This document shows positions 11,371 to 22,420 of a DNA stretch of 64,000 bases, piece by piece; the stretch's first letter is position 1; the number at the start of each line of letters is the position of its first letter. Under the pieces are notes generated by a model. The model did not search any database. It had not been told where the DNA came from and was given only the letters and a program-made list of their open reading frames with translations. The stretch comes from Bidens hawaiensis (Eukaryota > Streptophyta > Magnoliopsida > Asterales > Asteraceae). Location: contig JAIQDT010000826.1 in assembly GCA_021521415.1 (NCBI GenBank), forward strand, positions 682,001-746,000, given 5' to 3'. The position numbers and the translations under genes are program-made.

Positions 11371-12699
11371 ATTATTATAATAACCCGGAATGCTTCTAAG
11401 ATAGTAATAGTCTAATAACTCTAAAATTTTAGAAATTGTATACGAATACTTATATTTGAGTTTTGATATTTTTTCTTATGTTTCAATTAGAATCTATTAC
11501 GAGGAAACAATTAATAATTTAAATAAAGTACGTCACATAGAAACATGAATATAATCAAATATTCGATCGGCACGTGTTTTATTCCACACCAAGATAATTT
11601 GAATGCCTTGACTTAATCTTTTCCTATTAATAAGTCTAAATTGTGTCAACAAACTAGTCTAAAAATCTGGATGACGAAACCTTTAATTCAAATTTCTAAT
11701 CGGCAATATATATTCCTATAAAAACTCTCCTTGCTCATAATAACCGCACAACCTCCATCCATTTGATGCGCTAGCAAGAAACCATCGCCTGATCACTACC
11801 ACCAACGCCCGCTGCAAGTCAGACACCAACGCCGTTTTCGTTAGTTTGCATTTAGTTTCAGCGGCATAAGCCGTGCACTGCCACTCGTTTCTGGTTCCCT
11901 CAAGCACCGACCACCGTTCTCCCTCCACGAGTAAGTCACCATCCGCACCACGTACCACCACTGTTTAAGTTCAGCCTTCGATTTGTTCTGTTGAGAGAAA
12001 CCGATTTAGTCACTGTCACTTTTACGTACATCACTGACTTGTTTCGACAACTAAGGTAACCGTCCGCACCTTTTCTTCTATTTCGTACCCCTAGTTAAGT
12101 TCTTCGGATGTGGGCCTATGATCGTTGATTTGTTCCGGCGATAGAAAACATTGTTTGATCGGAAACTTGGTATTGAAAACACATGCATGAGGAAAATAGT
12201 TTATGTGTGTTCGTTACTTGTTGTTGCTTGCTAAATGACTAGTTCCAGATTAACAATTAAATAGGTTGTAGTGTTCATGTGCATGTTAGTGTACATTGGC
12301 TAAAGTCAACTGAAGCACCTCTACGTAGAACTTAAAATCAAGTTTTGAAAATTGGATATTTTTAATAATAAATTAAACTTGAAAGTCTTTGTGATTATAA
12401 GTAAATAAATAAATAATATTTCAAGTCTAGTACTTTATTCTCTTATAATGAAGTGGAGATTTAAAATTCAACATTTACTTATTGATATTTATTTTTGGAA
12501 GCTTTAATAATCTTAAATAACTACTTAGATCGATAAGCATACGACCAAACATGTTTTATGGATTCTTAAAAGAGTCCACCCAGGAAAAATCAACGAATCA
12601 TGAGTCGTAATGTATGTTCGTATATCTAAATTAAAATGTAAATAAACCATAGGTCCTTATAATTTTTGGAGTCGAGCCAATTTGGTTATTTTTGCTTAA

Positions 12700-13195
12700 C
12701 AACTAAGGTACGGATTCTGTTTTTGTTTCATTTTAGTATTATTTATACTCCGTTACTTTGTTGTACGGATTCTGTTTCTTGTTACTTCGTAGTACGGATT
12801 CTGTTTTTGTTTCCTTTTAGTATTATTTATACTCCGTTACTTTGTTGTACGGATTCTGTTTCTTGTTACTTCGTTGTACGGATTCTGTTTTTGTTTGCTC
12901 TTAGTATTATTTATATTCCGTTATTTTGTAGTACGGTTTCCGTTTACTTTTAGTCATAGTATATTAACTCTATTTCGTTACTTCATAGTACGGATTCTGT
13001 TTCTTGTTACTTCATAGTACGGTTTCTGTTTTTGTTACTCTTAGTATTAATTATAGTCTGTTACTTTGTTGTACGGTTTCTGGTTTCTTTCTCTAATAGT
13101 ATTAATTATATTCCGTTACTTCGTAGTGCGGGTTTTGTCCTCGTTTACTAATAGTATTGAATCTATTCCGTTACTTTGTAGTACGGATTTTCGTT
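12700..13195 (+). repeat. Degenerate minisatellite, GTACGGATTCTGTTT unit
   Basis: About eleven copies of gtacggattctgttt (or close variants), alternating with ttagtattatttatactccgttactttgtt; the higher-order period is about 85 bp. The later copies are more diverged. It lies in the middle of the probable solo LTR. The open frame at 12,666-12,953 is a by-product of the repeat. Confidence 0.85.
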
Positions 13196-13373
13196 ACGCG
13201 TCAGTTATATTTTGAGTTCAGTTATATTATATAATATATTTTTGTAGCATGCAATAGATTATTTATTTTGTACTCTTTATTGCATGTTTCGGTTTGAATA
13301 TGTTTACTTATATGGTGTTATCTTTTGTACTCTGTTACCCGAGCAAATTCTGACTTGTCGTTGGGGCGTCAAC

Positions 13374-13630
13374 GACATGGCACTTATCGTGACAGTGCGT
13401 AATCAAAGTTCACGGCGTCTCTGAAAGTACTCATGTAGTACCTTGGCCACTTAGAGGCGTATAGATCGATCTTAGCTCCGACTCCTGACTCCTGACTCCT
13501 GACATGGCACTTATCGTGACAGTGCGTAATCAAAGTTCACGGCTTCTCTGAAAGTACTCATGTAGTACCTTGGCCACTTAGAGGCGTATAGATCGATCTT
13601 AGCTCCGACTCCTGACTCCTGACTCCTGAC
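13374..13630 (+). repeat. 127-bp tandem duplication
   Basis: Two copies (starting 13,374 and 13,501) that differ at about one base, each beginning gacatggcacttatcgtgac and ending in three gactcct units. The near-identity shows that it arose recently compared with the surrounding decayed sequence. Confidence 0.92.
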
Positions 13631-14259
13631 TTCTGTTTGAGATGGAACAATGTGTGCACGCCACCCACACCGTCTCCTTGGTGCATGGACTAGCTAGCTG
13701 TGTACCCCTCTGTTTAGGCTCTGGGTGCTTCCGTATTACACGACCTATTTATTTTAACATCATCGTCGTGTATTTTAGTAATTATATTTTGTTTCGCTAT
13801 ATTTCTGGTCCGTTTTGATATGTGTATACGCATTTGGTTAAATTTGAGTATATTCAGATTACGTCCCGATCGTGTATCGGATTATGTTTCGCATCTAATT
13901 CTAGTTCGGTCTAAAACGTGGTTTTATATCCGCAATAGTTTCAGTTTTATTTCAGTATGTGTTTTGTCTTATGTATGCCTTTACCTGTACTATTGTTCTC
14001 TCCGTTACTGGGCAATTTTTGGCTCAGCCGTATTTTCTTGTTTGTGTCTGTCTTATTTGCTAACAGGTAATTCGGGAAATCGGGGAGATCAGTGATGAGA
14101 AAGAATAATGAAGTTCAAGCTTTTTAAAAGTTAATTCATTTTTGTTTAATAATATGACATAGGTTGCATTGATTTTTGATGTATTTTGGATTGTGACATT
14201 GATTTGATATCTATAATAGTAACACGCCAGCCCGTTCCGGGTTGGGGTGTTACAATTAT

Positions 14260-15870
14260 TCTTGTTTGTGTCGACAAGGAGGTTTCTCCATCCCCCTTTT
14301 GCCGTCCACTCTAAATCATAGCAACTCCCACTTTTCTACATGTGGGCCTCTTGTTTTTTATTGGGCCCTCAAATAAGCCCACTAAAATCAATGATCAAAC
14401 TAGTTATTAACCCATATTTAATTCATTTAATTTTATCACATTTATTTATTTTTATTTTTATTTTGTTAGTTTGCTTGATCATAGTTCTCATATCCATTAA
14501 TTGTGTCAGTTTAGTTGATTGTATATTAGTACCTAAGAAATAGGAAAAAGATAAAACAACATATTATACAACATTAATGCATTTTGCTAAATAGTTACGA
14601 GAACCAATGGCTTCCTCAAGTCGAGTGGCGATTCAAGTATCATTTTAGACGATCAATATGTGAAACCAATTAGCGATGGTAGGGTGGTCGTTTCTTTTCC
14701 CCAACCTCACGAGCCCTTGGATTTAATATCACGAATGCACCTTTCTTCTCTTAACGACTTAACCACTATTACATCACGGTGCTCTTTCCAACTTATTTTT
14801 CTCATTTGACAACTTATTTTATACAAAACTAAACCTAATTTATGCTTCAGAGATCAAACAAGAGTCTTGGGTACCCATAATATTTATTTAACTTATTAAT
14901 GATCAACGATGATCGATCACTTGAGAAGTAACCGGATGGAGATGATGGTTGGTAATGGGAAGGGAGGGTGTTAAGTGGTATTTTTATATGTTTATTAAGA
15001 GTGAAAAGCTATTCTTTAAAATATGTTAACATAAAAGTTGTCAAAAGTTGTTCTTAAACATTTTACAACATTGAAATCATGACATAAGTTTATAACTTTT
15101 AAACTTATGGGTATGGTGTATGGGTTCCAAACCACATGGCAACACTCAATAAATCTCACACCATACGGGTAAGGTGTATGGTTTCATTTCATGGCAAAGG
15201 TTTGTCACACAAAATTGATTCATTTTTTACCATTTAATAATTAAAATGAATTAATAAAGTTTTAGGATACTTGTGATTAGGTGTTATTAGTAACTTTGTG
15301 ATTTGTGGATAATTAAGGATAGAAATAAGGTGACATTATATAAGTGTCTCTTCCTCTCTCATAAAAATTTCTCCTTTACCACAAAAGGTGTTATAACATG
15401 CAAGTAACTTCTCACTCTTATCATAAATGATCAAGGATTACTAAGTGTTTGTATGATTCATATTTATGAACAAGCCCCTTAGTGTTTTTAACTTTTATCT
15501 TGAAATTTGATTTGGATAATTGCATGTCTTAATATATAATTAATCAAGAAAGATCATATAATGTTTTCACATGTGCAAAAGATGAGTTATAGGGCTCAAA
15601 ATTTCCATACACAAAGTAAATAAATGATGATGGATTTGAATTTGATCATATAATGCCGGCCAACATGACAAAGACACGTCCAAATAATATTATAACTTGT
15701 ATTTTATGCATTAAAACTTGTAATGTTCTCTCATAATGGATTTCATCATTTCAAGTTCCACCACCCAAATTTCTTAAAAAACCCCTCCATCATATTTCTT
15801 GATTTCAGAAAGGTATTAGCAATTAATTACATATAAATAATATATATTTTTTTTCTTTTTTCTTAATAAT
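14260..15870. other. No gene recognised; old dispersed repeat at about 15,080-15,350
   Basis: AT-rich. The part around 15,110-15,350 (caaaccacatggcaac ... aaagttttaggatacttgtg ... tttgtgatttgtggataatt) has a diverged relative at about 46,920-47,180, so it is a dispersed non-coding repeat. No ends could be fixed. Confidence 0.5.
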
Positions 15871-15876
15871 TCGTTA

Positions 15877-16334
15877 CTATGCTACAGCAACTGTTCCTGT
15901 CCGTACATTAGTTTTATTATTTGATTTCTTAGCAACTTTCCATCTCCTCTCTTTTGCCTCATCAATCTCTATCTGTTCTTGCCTGCACTCTTGGCTACAA
16001 AATGGATTATTCCCCCTATAACAAACAACAACAAAAAAACAATTAGGTACAACAAAGCATGCACACGGTACAAGTCCTCTATGCATCAAACTCAAAATTA
16101 TGATTGTACAACAATATTTGCACAAGGGTTTTGAATCTTTTTTATTGGTTTTCACTTTTCACATGTGAAACTATTATTTGACTAGGTACAAGTAAGACAG
16201 CATGATGTACAACCCATTAATGCATGCATAATAATGATAATATACCTGTACATGTATATATCAGTGTTGTGACCAAGTGGTTTTGAACACAAACTACAAG
16301 CTTCAAGAAAATGGGCACCTGCGTAGGGTAGCAT
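15877..16334 (-). CDS. FCS-like zinc finger (FLZ, DUF581) protein, two exons
   Basis: Exon 1 is 16,334-16,246 and exon 2 is 16,015-15,877, with a GT...AG intron at 16,016-16,245; together they encode 75 residues. The FLZ zinc finger is complete: [13 protein letters not shown], then [20 protein letters not shown], giving C13, C16, C36 and C40 (CX2C-X19-CX3C), followed by the family-typical [13 protein letters not shown] proteins of plants are known to bind the SnRK1 energy-sensing kinase and act as scaffolds; that role is inferred here from family only. The start is the first ATG after an in-frame TAG five codons upstream. The protein is short: most family members have a longer N-terminal region, so it is almost a bare FLZ domain with a basic tail ([10 protein letters not shown]). 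A TATA box lies 72 bp upstream of the ATG. No frame defects are seen, so it may be a working gene. Confidence 0.9.
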
Positions 16335-16405
16335 GGTTGCTAAAGTAAGCTAGGTGCGTAGGTTAGAGAGAGTGGTGGAAGGACTTAATGCTGTGGAAAT
16401 GTGGT

Positions 16406-16413
16406 TATTTATA
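16406..16413 (-). promoter_or_regulatory. TATA box of the FLZ gene
   Basis: On the minus strand the sequence reads gagtcTATAAATAacc, 72 bp before the start codon, which leaves a short CT-rich 5' leader (cactctctctaacc). The SINE at 16,610-16,936 lies about 200 bp further upstream. Confidence 0.75.
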
Positions 16414-16609
16414 GACTCGGAAGTAAAGATCCAGTGTGGCGTGGAACAGGTGCACCTTGTTTTAAAGTAATAGATTTTTGACAGGTGTACAGACTCATCA
16501 TTGTAGAGTAGACCGCGATGCAGCTAATTATGAACTCCCGAGTTCCAAAAAAGTAGGGCCTGAAGCCATTATTATATATATTTTTTTTAATTTTTCATTA
16601 ATTTACGAG

Positions 16610-16936
16610 TTTTTTTTTTAACGACCAACTAAGTAACGCGGGATACTTCGTGCGTGGCCCCCATTGGCTAAAGGTAGCCTGAGCCGGCCACTAGTCCAGA
16701 TGGACGGAGCCCCTAGCGGTCCACCTATTGAGGGATTCACCGGATAAAACCCGACTCCCACACCCACCAAATGGCACGACAGCGAGGAGCCGGTAAACCA
16801 GGTGAGATCAGAACTCGAACCCTAGCAAGCCAGGGCATCCCTCATATCTCCCATATAAATTGGTGATAGTGAGGTTTGAACTCCATACCTCTCACTAGTA
16901 AAGTGAGTGCTCTACCATTGAACCACATCCAATTTA
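16610..16936 (-). mobile_element. tRNA-derived SINE, copy 1
   Basis: Read on the minus strand it starts with a tRNA-like head (ggatgtggttcaatggtaga gives box A, gagttcaaacctc gives box B), continues about 250 bp, and ends in a poly-A tract (poly-T at 16,610-16,619 on plus). It is flanked by a 16-bp target duplication with one mismatch: TTCATTAATTTACGAG (16,594-16,609) and TTCATTAATTTAAGAG (16,937-16,952). This is strong evidence of retroposition. A second copy lies at 26,970-27,292. Its position upstream of the FLZ gene could affect that gene's promoter. Confidence 0.9.
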
Positions 16937-16952
16937 TTCATTAATTTAAGAG

Positions 16953-17150
16953 TTAAGACACGAGTTTGAGAGTCTTAATAAAACTTTTTTTTTCGAACGG
17001 TGACTTCACAGTTAAGCTATCTTATTGCGCAAACACGTCGCGCCCCGTCATTCCACTCAGGCCAACTATGTTGACATGATCGAGATCCACGCTGGCATCC
17101 TTGGTTTGACGTTCCCGGTAAAACCCAGTTGGCTCACCCCATTGATTTAA
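16953..17150. other. No gene; possible second A-tailed retroposon
   Basis: A GC-richer block (17,000-17,140) begins with a T run on the plus strand (ttttttttcgaacgg). It resembles an A-tailed retroposon on the minus strand, but no tRNA-like head or target duplication could be confirmed. Confidence 0.3.
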
Positions 17151-17340
17151 TTTATTCAAGAAAAAATTACAAATTTTGTCCTTTTGAATATAGAAAATTA
17201 TGGATTGGGTCCTTTACGAAAATGAGTTTCAGACTTTATCCATTATTTGGATATTTGCCTCGGTTTTAGTCCTTTATACTAACGAATTATAAGTTTTTCA
17301 GTTAAGTGCCCTCATGTGCCCTGCACATGAGGGCAATTTA

Positions 17341-17542
17341 GGGGGCTGTTTGGTTCATTCAGATCTGAATGAGTCAGATCTGAATGAACATCTGTCCCAT
17401 TCAGCAACAGTAAGTCTGAATGATTCAGACCTAATTTTAACCAATCAGATGTTTTTTCTGTTTGGAACCAAACAGTCTGAAGTCTGAATGAATCAGATGT
17501 TTACATCTGAATGGTTCCATTCAGATGTAAACAAACAACCCC
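17341..17542. mobile_element. PIF/Harbinger (Tourist-like) MITE, 202 bp
   Basis: Ends gggggctgtttgg and (reversed) ggggttgtttgtttac, with TTA duplicated on both sides (17,338-17,340 and 17,543-17,545). The other arm of the host element reads caatttagtctttt with no insert when reversed, which is a direct view of the empty site and proves the insertion. The inside is rich in cattcagatctgaatg palindromes. Confidence 0.95.
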
Positions 17543-17600
17543 TTAGTCTTTTAACAATTTAAAGGACTATTTGTGTAATAACTAAAAAGATTTGTTTCTC

Positions 17601-18298
17601 TAACTCACACATATCACATCTACATTTCATCTCCTTTACTAACAAACCCTAAAATCCACCCACCTCCATTACCACCACCACCCACTCCTTCATTGACCTC
17701 CACCACAATAAAGATTAAGTTCTGGAAATATGTCACCATCGTCGTCTTTTAACCTTACTTACCGCCGCCAATTACATGGACGAATTACACACAACTACTG
17801 TCATCACCATCTTCTGAAAACAGCCATCACCCACCATCGTTGTTTTCTTGTCGGCGGCCCCAGCACCCGCCACCGGCGCCTTCGCTGCAATTCTTAAGTT
17901 TTCTTCACTGAACTTTTTCTTGCCCTGCAGCAGCCCCACATCTAAAACCGACCTCACCAGAAAATCGAATTAAGTCGACTTGATTTCACCGATCTACATC
18001 TATCTACACACAACTCAGCCATTTTTGCGCTTTTGACACATAAACCCTCACTCGTTTGTCTTCTCTCGTTGCCACATTTTTCAGGTACAAGCCACCATCA
18101 TGGTACTGTTGATTCGCCTAATTCTCTGAACCCAAAAAATTTATAAGTTTCTATACCGATAGATCAAATCTGTTCTAATGAATTTCATGGAATTAGGGCA
18201 TAGATCTCATTGTCGGTGGAAGTGTGGAACGCTCCTTGAGCCTACAATATTGACCTCATGTTCCTCTCAAGGTTATTGATACGATGTATTTGCTTCGA
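17601..18298. other. Left interior of the Mutator-like element; no gene recognised
   Basis: CCA/CCG-rich sequence with small open frames on the minus strand (17,772-17,957). No protein family was recognised. It could be a captured host fragment. Confidence 0.35.
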
Positions 18299-19251
18299 TG
18301 TAATATCACGGAAATTTCGGGCCAAAAATGCCAACTTCCAAAGTTAAGGGACTAATTCTGCCAAATCCAAAATACAAGGTTTAAAAATGAAAAATCTGAT
18401 TTCTTGTCCTCTCGCGGTACGCGACGGGACAAAAGACAAGCCTATCGCGTACCGCGATGGGGCTTGGTCAATATTTCTAGAAGAAGTCAACAGCGTACGC
18501 GATCGCCATTGAGCCAACGTCATCGCGTACAGCGATGACGTGGCCTGACATGTCCACACGTGGCACAACGGTCGCCACGTGTCCCGACGCGTGGCCACAT
18601 GTGGCATATCATCCGCCATGTGTTAACACGTGGCACAACGCCTGCCAGTTGGCAGACCTACTCTCTGCGTCATCAGACCTCGTCGTAGTACGCGACGGGT
18701 CCTCAGGGCCTGGGCGCGGTACGCGATGGGACACCAGATTTGCCTATAAATAGCAAGGTTCGGGGTCTTCATAACTCAAACCCAAAATCAGTTACAATCA
18801 TCTCTCTAACATCTCTCTAAACCTCGAAATTCGTGCCATCGATACACCTCGAATACCGTGCCCCGATTCCTCGATAAACGTGCCATACCTCGATATTCGT
18901 ACCACTCCCCGACGACGTTCCAAGCAAGAAGGTGGTGCCGTTTTACAACCTGACGATCACCTCGAAGTGTGTGCCGAAAAGATTGGGTGTCTCGATTTGC
19001 GTGCCGAAGTGAAGTGGCGATCAAGGCGAGTGTTGAAAAGGCTAAGCGGAATAGAAGTGCTGCTTGAGTATCTAGGGAATTATAAGCCGAGGAAAGGTAA
19101 GGTTTACTACCCGACTAAAATAATAATAAAATATTATAAAGGCTTAATGCCCTAAGTCAGAATTATACTCGATACCTATGAAAAAGAAATTATACAACAA
19201 AGAAAATAAAAGAAAGAAATATAAAAGTGTAGGTATATATATATGTGTGTG

Positions 19252-19288
<37 letters not shown>

Positions 19289-19662
19289 CTTTTTTGTGAA
19301 TATTATTTAAGTAATAAGGGTATTCTTAAATAATAAAAGAAAAAGAATACGTTTCTTAGAAAAGAAGAATCGTCGGGTTTTTATAATAAAATAAAGGTTT
19401 ATAAATATTGCTTTTAAAACTAAAGGTTTTAAAGTGAAAAAGAACTAAAGGTTCATCGAGATAATAAGACTAAAGGTCTTAAGCCGGATTGTATATCCGA
19501 CTAATAAAAGTTATACTCGTACTATAGGTGCGAGATAGCAAGAAAGTTTACGCAAGGACGGTGTTGGAAACCGATCCCGATCAAAGGTGAATACGCCCCA
19601 CTTTTACAAATATGGTACCAACTATCGAGTCACACGCCTAGGCTCATGTTGGGGGTGTGACA
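18299..19662 (+). repeat. 5' LTR of the Tekay-like element (internally deleted)
   Basis: Runs from tgtaatatcacgg to gttgggggtgtgaca. A TATA box (tataaata, 18,745-18,752) marks the promoter. The U3 has about six copies of a gcggtacgcgatggg-like motif and several G-box (CACGTG) sites. A (TA)n tract is at about 19,252-19,284. Comparison with the 3' LTR shows about 675 bp missing at 19,601-19,610, where cttttacaaa joins tatggtacc; the same tttacaaa string borders the missing part in the 3' copy. Confidence 0.85.
18540..18650 (+). promoter_or_regulatory. Cluster of G-box / ABRE-like sites in the LTR promoter
   Basis: Within about 100 bp and 100-200 bp upstream of the TATA box there are three CACGTG cores (acacgtggcac, gccacgtgtcc, acacgtggcac) and related cacatgtgg and gcgtggcc strings. 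CACGTGGC is the core bound by plant bZIP/bHLH factors in light and abscisic-acid responses. Function here is inferred. Confidence 0.5.
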
Positions 19663-19665
19663 GGT

Positions 19666-19679
19666 TGGTATCAGAGCCA
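19666..19679 (+). promoter_or_regulatory. Primer binding site, initiator tRNA-Met type
   Basis: TGGTATCAGAGCCA, three bases after the LTR end. It is the complement of the plant initiator tRNA-Met 3' end and sets the element on the plus strand. Confidence 0.93.
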
Positions 19680-19829
19680 TCGATCTTAGCGAATTAGGTA
19701 TCATAAAACAATACCCAAGCTTCGATCTAAGCATAGGAAAATTATCTTACTTGTTTATTTGAATAGGGATAAGATTGGCTGGTAACCTTTTCTTTCCCTC
19801 TCTACATTCTAAACCTAAACCACCCAAAG

Positions 19830-21005
19830 ATGTCTTATGAGAAATTAATGGAGTATTATGATAATGAAGCAAGAAGAGCAAGGAAATACTACAAATTCCC
19901 AAAGGACGTCATGGATGAAGATTACTTTGAGGCCTTCTTTAGTCGCGATCAATACATTGAACGACCCAAACCGATATATTTCCCCGGGACTGAGCAATGC
20001 CCAATTAAATTACCCGATAGTCCGCCACCACCAAGAATCGAACTATCAAGACACTCAAGCTATCATCCACCGACAATGCCTATGTATCAACCCACGAAAA
20101 TACCAGCATACCATCCCTCGGAAATTCCCACCTACCAACTACCACAAGTACCACAATACTACCCAACCGGATATTTTCCAGATGCACACCCATCTTATAC
20201 CTTCCTTTCAAACCGACCCATAAAGGAAGAGCCAAAATCCCCATCCTCCGATTGGATGCAGTGCCACTCCGACCAGCGAAGGTGGCATACTGGAAGCTCT
20301 ACCGCTCATGAAGTCAACTCACAACCCAACAATGGCGAAGGATCATCCCGTAAACCAAGAATGAGGTCGACGATGCCTTACGAAAGTTTCAAGATGCCTG
20401 CGATAATCAACGAAGCCACTCCGTATATGGAATAGGAGGAAGAGCCTATGGAGGAAGAGGAGGAGGATCCCGAAGAGGAGGATCCTATGGAAGAAACCGA
20501 ACAGGAAGAAGAGCATCTCGACAACCCTAATGAGATATCAACATCCATTGATGGATCACTCACTTCCAACAACCCAAGCTACGGTTCTGTCGATCCGTAT
20601 GTGCAGTATCTTGAGCAGTTAAGGAACCAAGCTTCATCTAGCTTTCTGCCATTTCAAGGAAAGAATCCTTCAATTCAAGAACAAGCTGATGAGATTCGCG
20701 AGCAAAATCAAGCCGCCAAGACATACCTCTACCTTGCAGCTGATCAGACTTACGTCCCGTATCCTGAACGGAGAAACCACTTCGAGATGGTGACGCTGGG
20801 TTACCGCGACCCACCGCCACAATATGGATACCCCGACGCTGTTCCACAATCATATGAAGAACACCTGGATCGCGCGTTACACGAGACGGATGACTGGAGG
20901 AAGAAGGTGGCTGAAGAAGGGAAAAAGAAGAAGAAGATAGGAGAGAATATTCTTCACAAATGCAACAAACTGACAAGAGTTGTTAAAAAGTTTCTGAAGG
21001 ACTGA
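19830..21005 (+). pseudogene. Extra ORF upstream of gag in the Tekay-like element
   Basis: A 391-codon frame from MSYEKLMEYYDNEARRARKY to KLTRVVKKFLKD, broken by one in-frame TAG at 20,433-20,435 between ATPYME and EEEPMEE. No known domain was recognised. The first 200 residues hold a Pro/Tyr-rich region with short repeats (YHPPTMPMYQPT, YHPSEIPTYQLP, YYPTGYFP); then comes a Glu-rich acidic block (about residues 203-225) and a Lys-rich C-terminus (EEGKKKKKIGEN). It lies between the PBS and gag, a place where most Tekay elements have only a leader. Role unknown; a particle- or chromatin-related accessory is one guess. Confidence 0.75.
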
Positions 21006-21267
21006 GATGATGGTGGTAATGGTGTCTTTCAAGAGAAGAAGCGTATGTGTGCTCAAACATATGTGTGTAATGTAGTTTGTTGAATGTGTTGTATGGATAA
21101 GAATATATATATATATACATCGGAAATGAATGTATGTATATAAGTGTGTGTTGTAATAATCCTTGTATATATACCGTGTACGGTATATACAAATGTTGAA
21201 ATAAATGTGTGTTTAATAAAGAAATTCGATAAATTTCAGATATAAAAGAATAGAAAGAAAAAGATAA

Positions 21268-22420
21268 ATGTCTCAACAAAGTAATAACGTTGTGGTTTCC
21301 CGAAAGGAATCCGAAAACAAAAAGAAAAAGGAAAAGGACCTGAAAAAGAACAAGATGATCCAATTCCCGAAAAATTTATGGATCGAATTCAAAAGATGAT
21401 TAAAGACGCTGTTAGGGAAGGATCCATGGCTAGGTCCCAATCTCGTCAAACGAAACATTCTCACTCGGTTAATCCGTCCAGAAAATCTGTTTCCAAACCC
21501 CGCTCAAGACCTTCTCGTATGGATGAGAGTGTACACGAGTCAAACGCTGATGGAGGCGTTCGTCAATAATTTAAAAGGCTTAAGATTGGGGGGTGTACGT
21601 TCAAGGACTTCAAGTACTATGGGCCAAAGGAATTCCACGGCGATAAGGGAGCCATCGCGACTGTAAGGTGGCTTGAAGAGATGGAGACGATTGTAATTAC
21701 GAGCAAGTGTTCGGAAGAGGAGAAGATTCAATACTCCGCCCTGATGTTCAAAGGCGAAGTGCTAGAATGGTGGAACGCACTAATCATGAGTAGAGGAAGG
21801 GAGGCAATGTATGGGTTGTCATGGAGCGAGTTTAAGGAATTGATATTGTCGAAGTTCTGTCTGATGCATGAGACGGACCAAATCCAAACCAAGTTTCTAT
21901 CTCACAAGGTTGTCGAAACAAACTTTCTTGAGTATAACACCAAATTCCATGAATACTGTCGCTTGGTGCCCCAGCTGGTTACCCCGGAATCCAGCAAAGT
22001 CACACGCTACATATGGGGATTGCCACGAGAGATTCGTGATATGGTGAGGTCGCACTTGCCTCAAACCGCCGACTCCGCGATGGAGTTGGCCGGATACTTA
22101 ATGGGCGGAATGATCCGCAACAAAGAAGAAGATAAGAAGGTCGTGTCGACGCAAGATACGAAGAAGGAAGGAAATACCCGTTTCAAGGGTAAGGGAGTCG
22201 ACCAACGAAAGTCTGGCTTCAACTCCGGCATCCCACAATGCAAAATTTGCAAGAAATACCATAGGGGTCGATGCCATCTAACGTCCTTGTGAGTCATGTC
22301 ACAAATTCGGTCACGCCACGACCGATTGCTGGAAGAAGAAGATGACTTGCTACAATTGCAAGGAAATGGGACATCTTAGCTTTGAGTGCCCCAAGAATAA
22401 ACCCGCGGCTGGTGGTGCGG
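21268..22420 (+). pseudogene. gag of the Tekay-like element, broken
   Basis: Starts at ATG 21,268 (MSQQSNNVVV). After a frameshift near 21,350 the frame carries RIQKMIKDAVREGSMARSQS, an in-frame TAA at 21,567-21,569, then the gag core (FKDFKYYGPKEFHGDKGAIA, VLEWWNALIMSRGRE, FCLMHETDQIQTKFLSHKVV). A one-base shift near 22,285 separates it from two zinc knuckles, CESCHKFGHATTDC and CYNCKEMGHLSFEC, with a further CKIC motif before them. Gag packages element RNA; this copy cannot make a full protein. Confidence 0.88.

Larger units (their letters stand above)
11376..14254 (+). repeat. Probable solo LTR of a large gypsy element, 2.9 kb
   Basis: The right end reads gggttggggtgttaca, a common gypsy LTR end, and the left end tataataacccgg is a decayed inverse of it (TGTAACACCCC with TG changed to TA). 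Both sides carry ATTAT (11,371-11,375 and 14,255-14,259), a possible 5-bp duplication, although the flank is AT-rich and could match by chance. A TATA-like cctataaaaac lies at about 11,714, a reasonable U3 distance from the left end. No PBS, PPT or coding sequence adjoins it. Alternative: an unrelated old repeat block. Confidence 0.5.

Noticed and set aside
12666..12953. 95-codon Phe/Leu-rich frame resembling membrane segments
   Set aside because: It is the translation of the GTACGGATTCTGTTT tandem repeat.
16890..16930. tRNA gene on the minus strand
   Set aside because: The tRNA-like head lacks a proper acceptor stem and is the start of a SINE repeated at 27,240-27,290.
18344..19155. Several 72-91-codon frames on both strands
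   Set aside because: They lie in the 5' LTR promoter and leader and simply translate the CG-rich repeated motifs.
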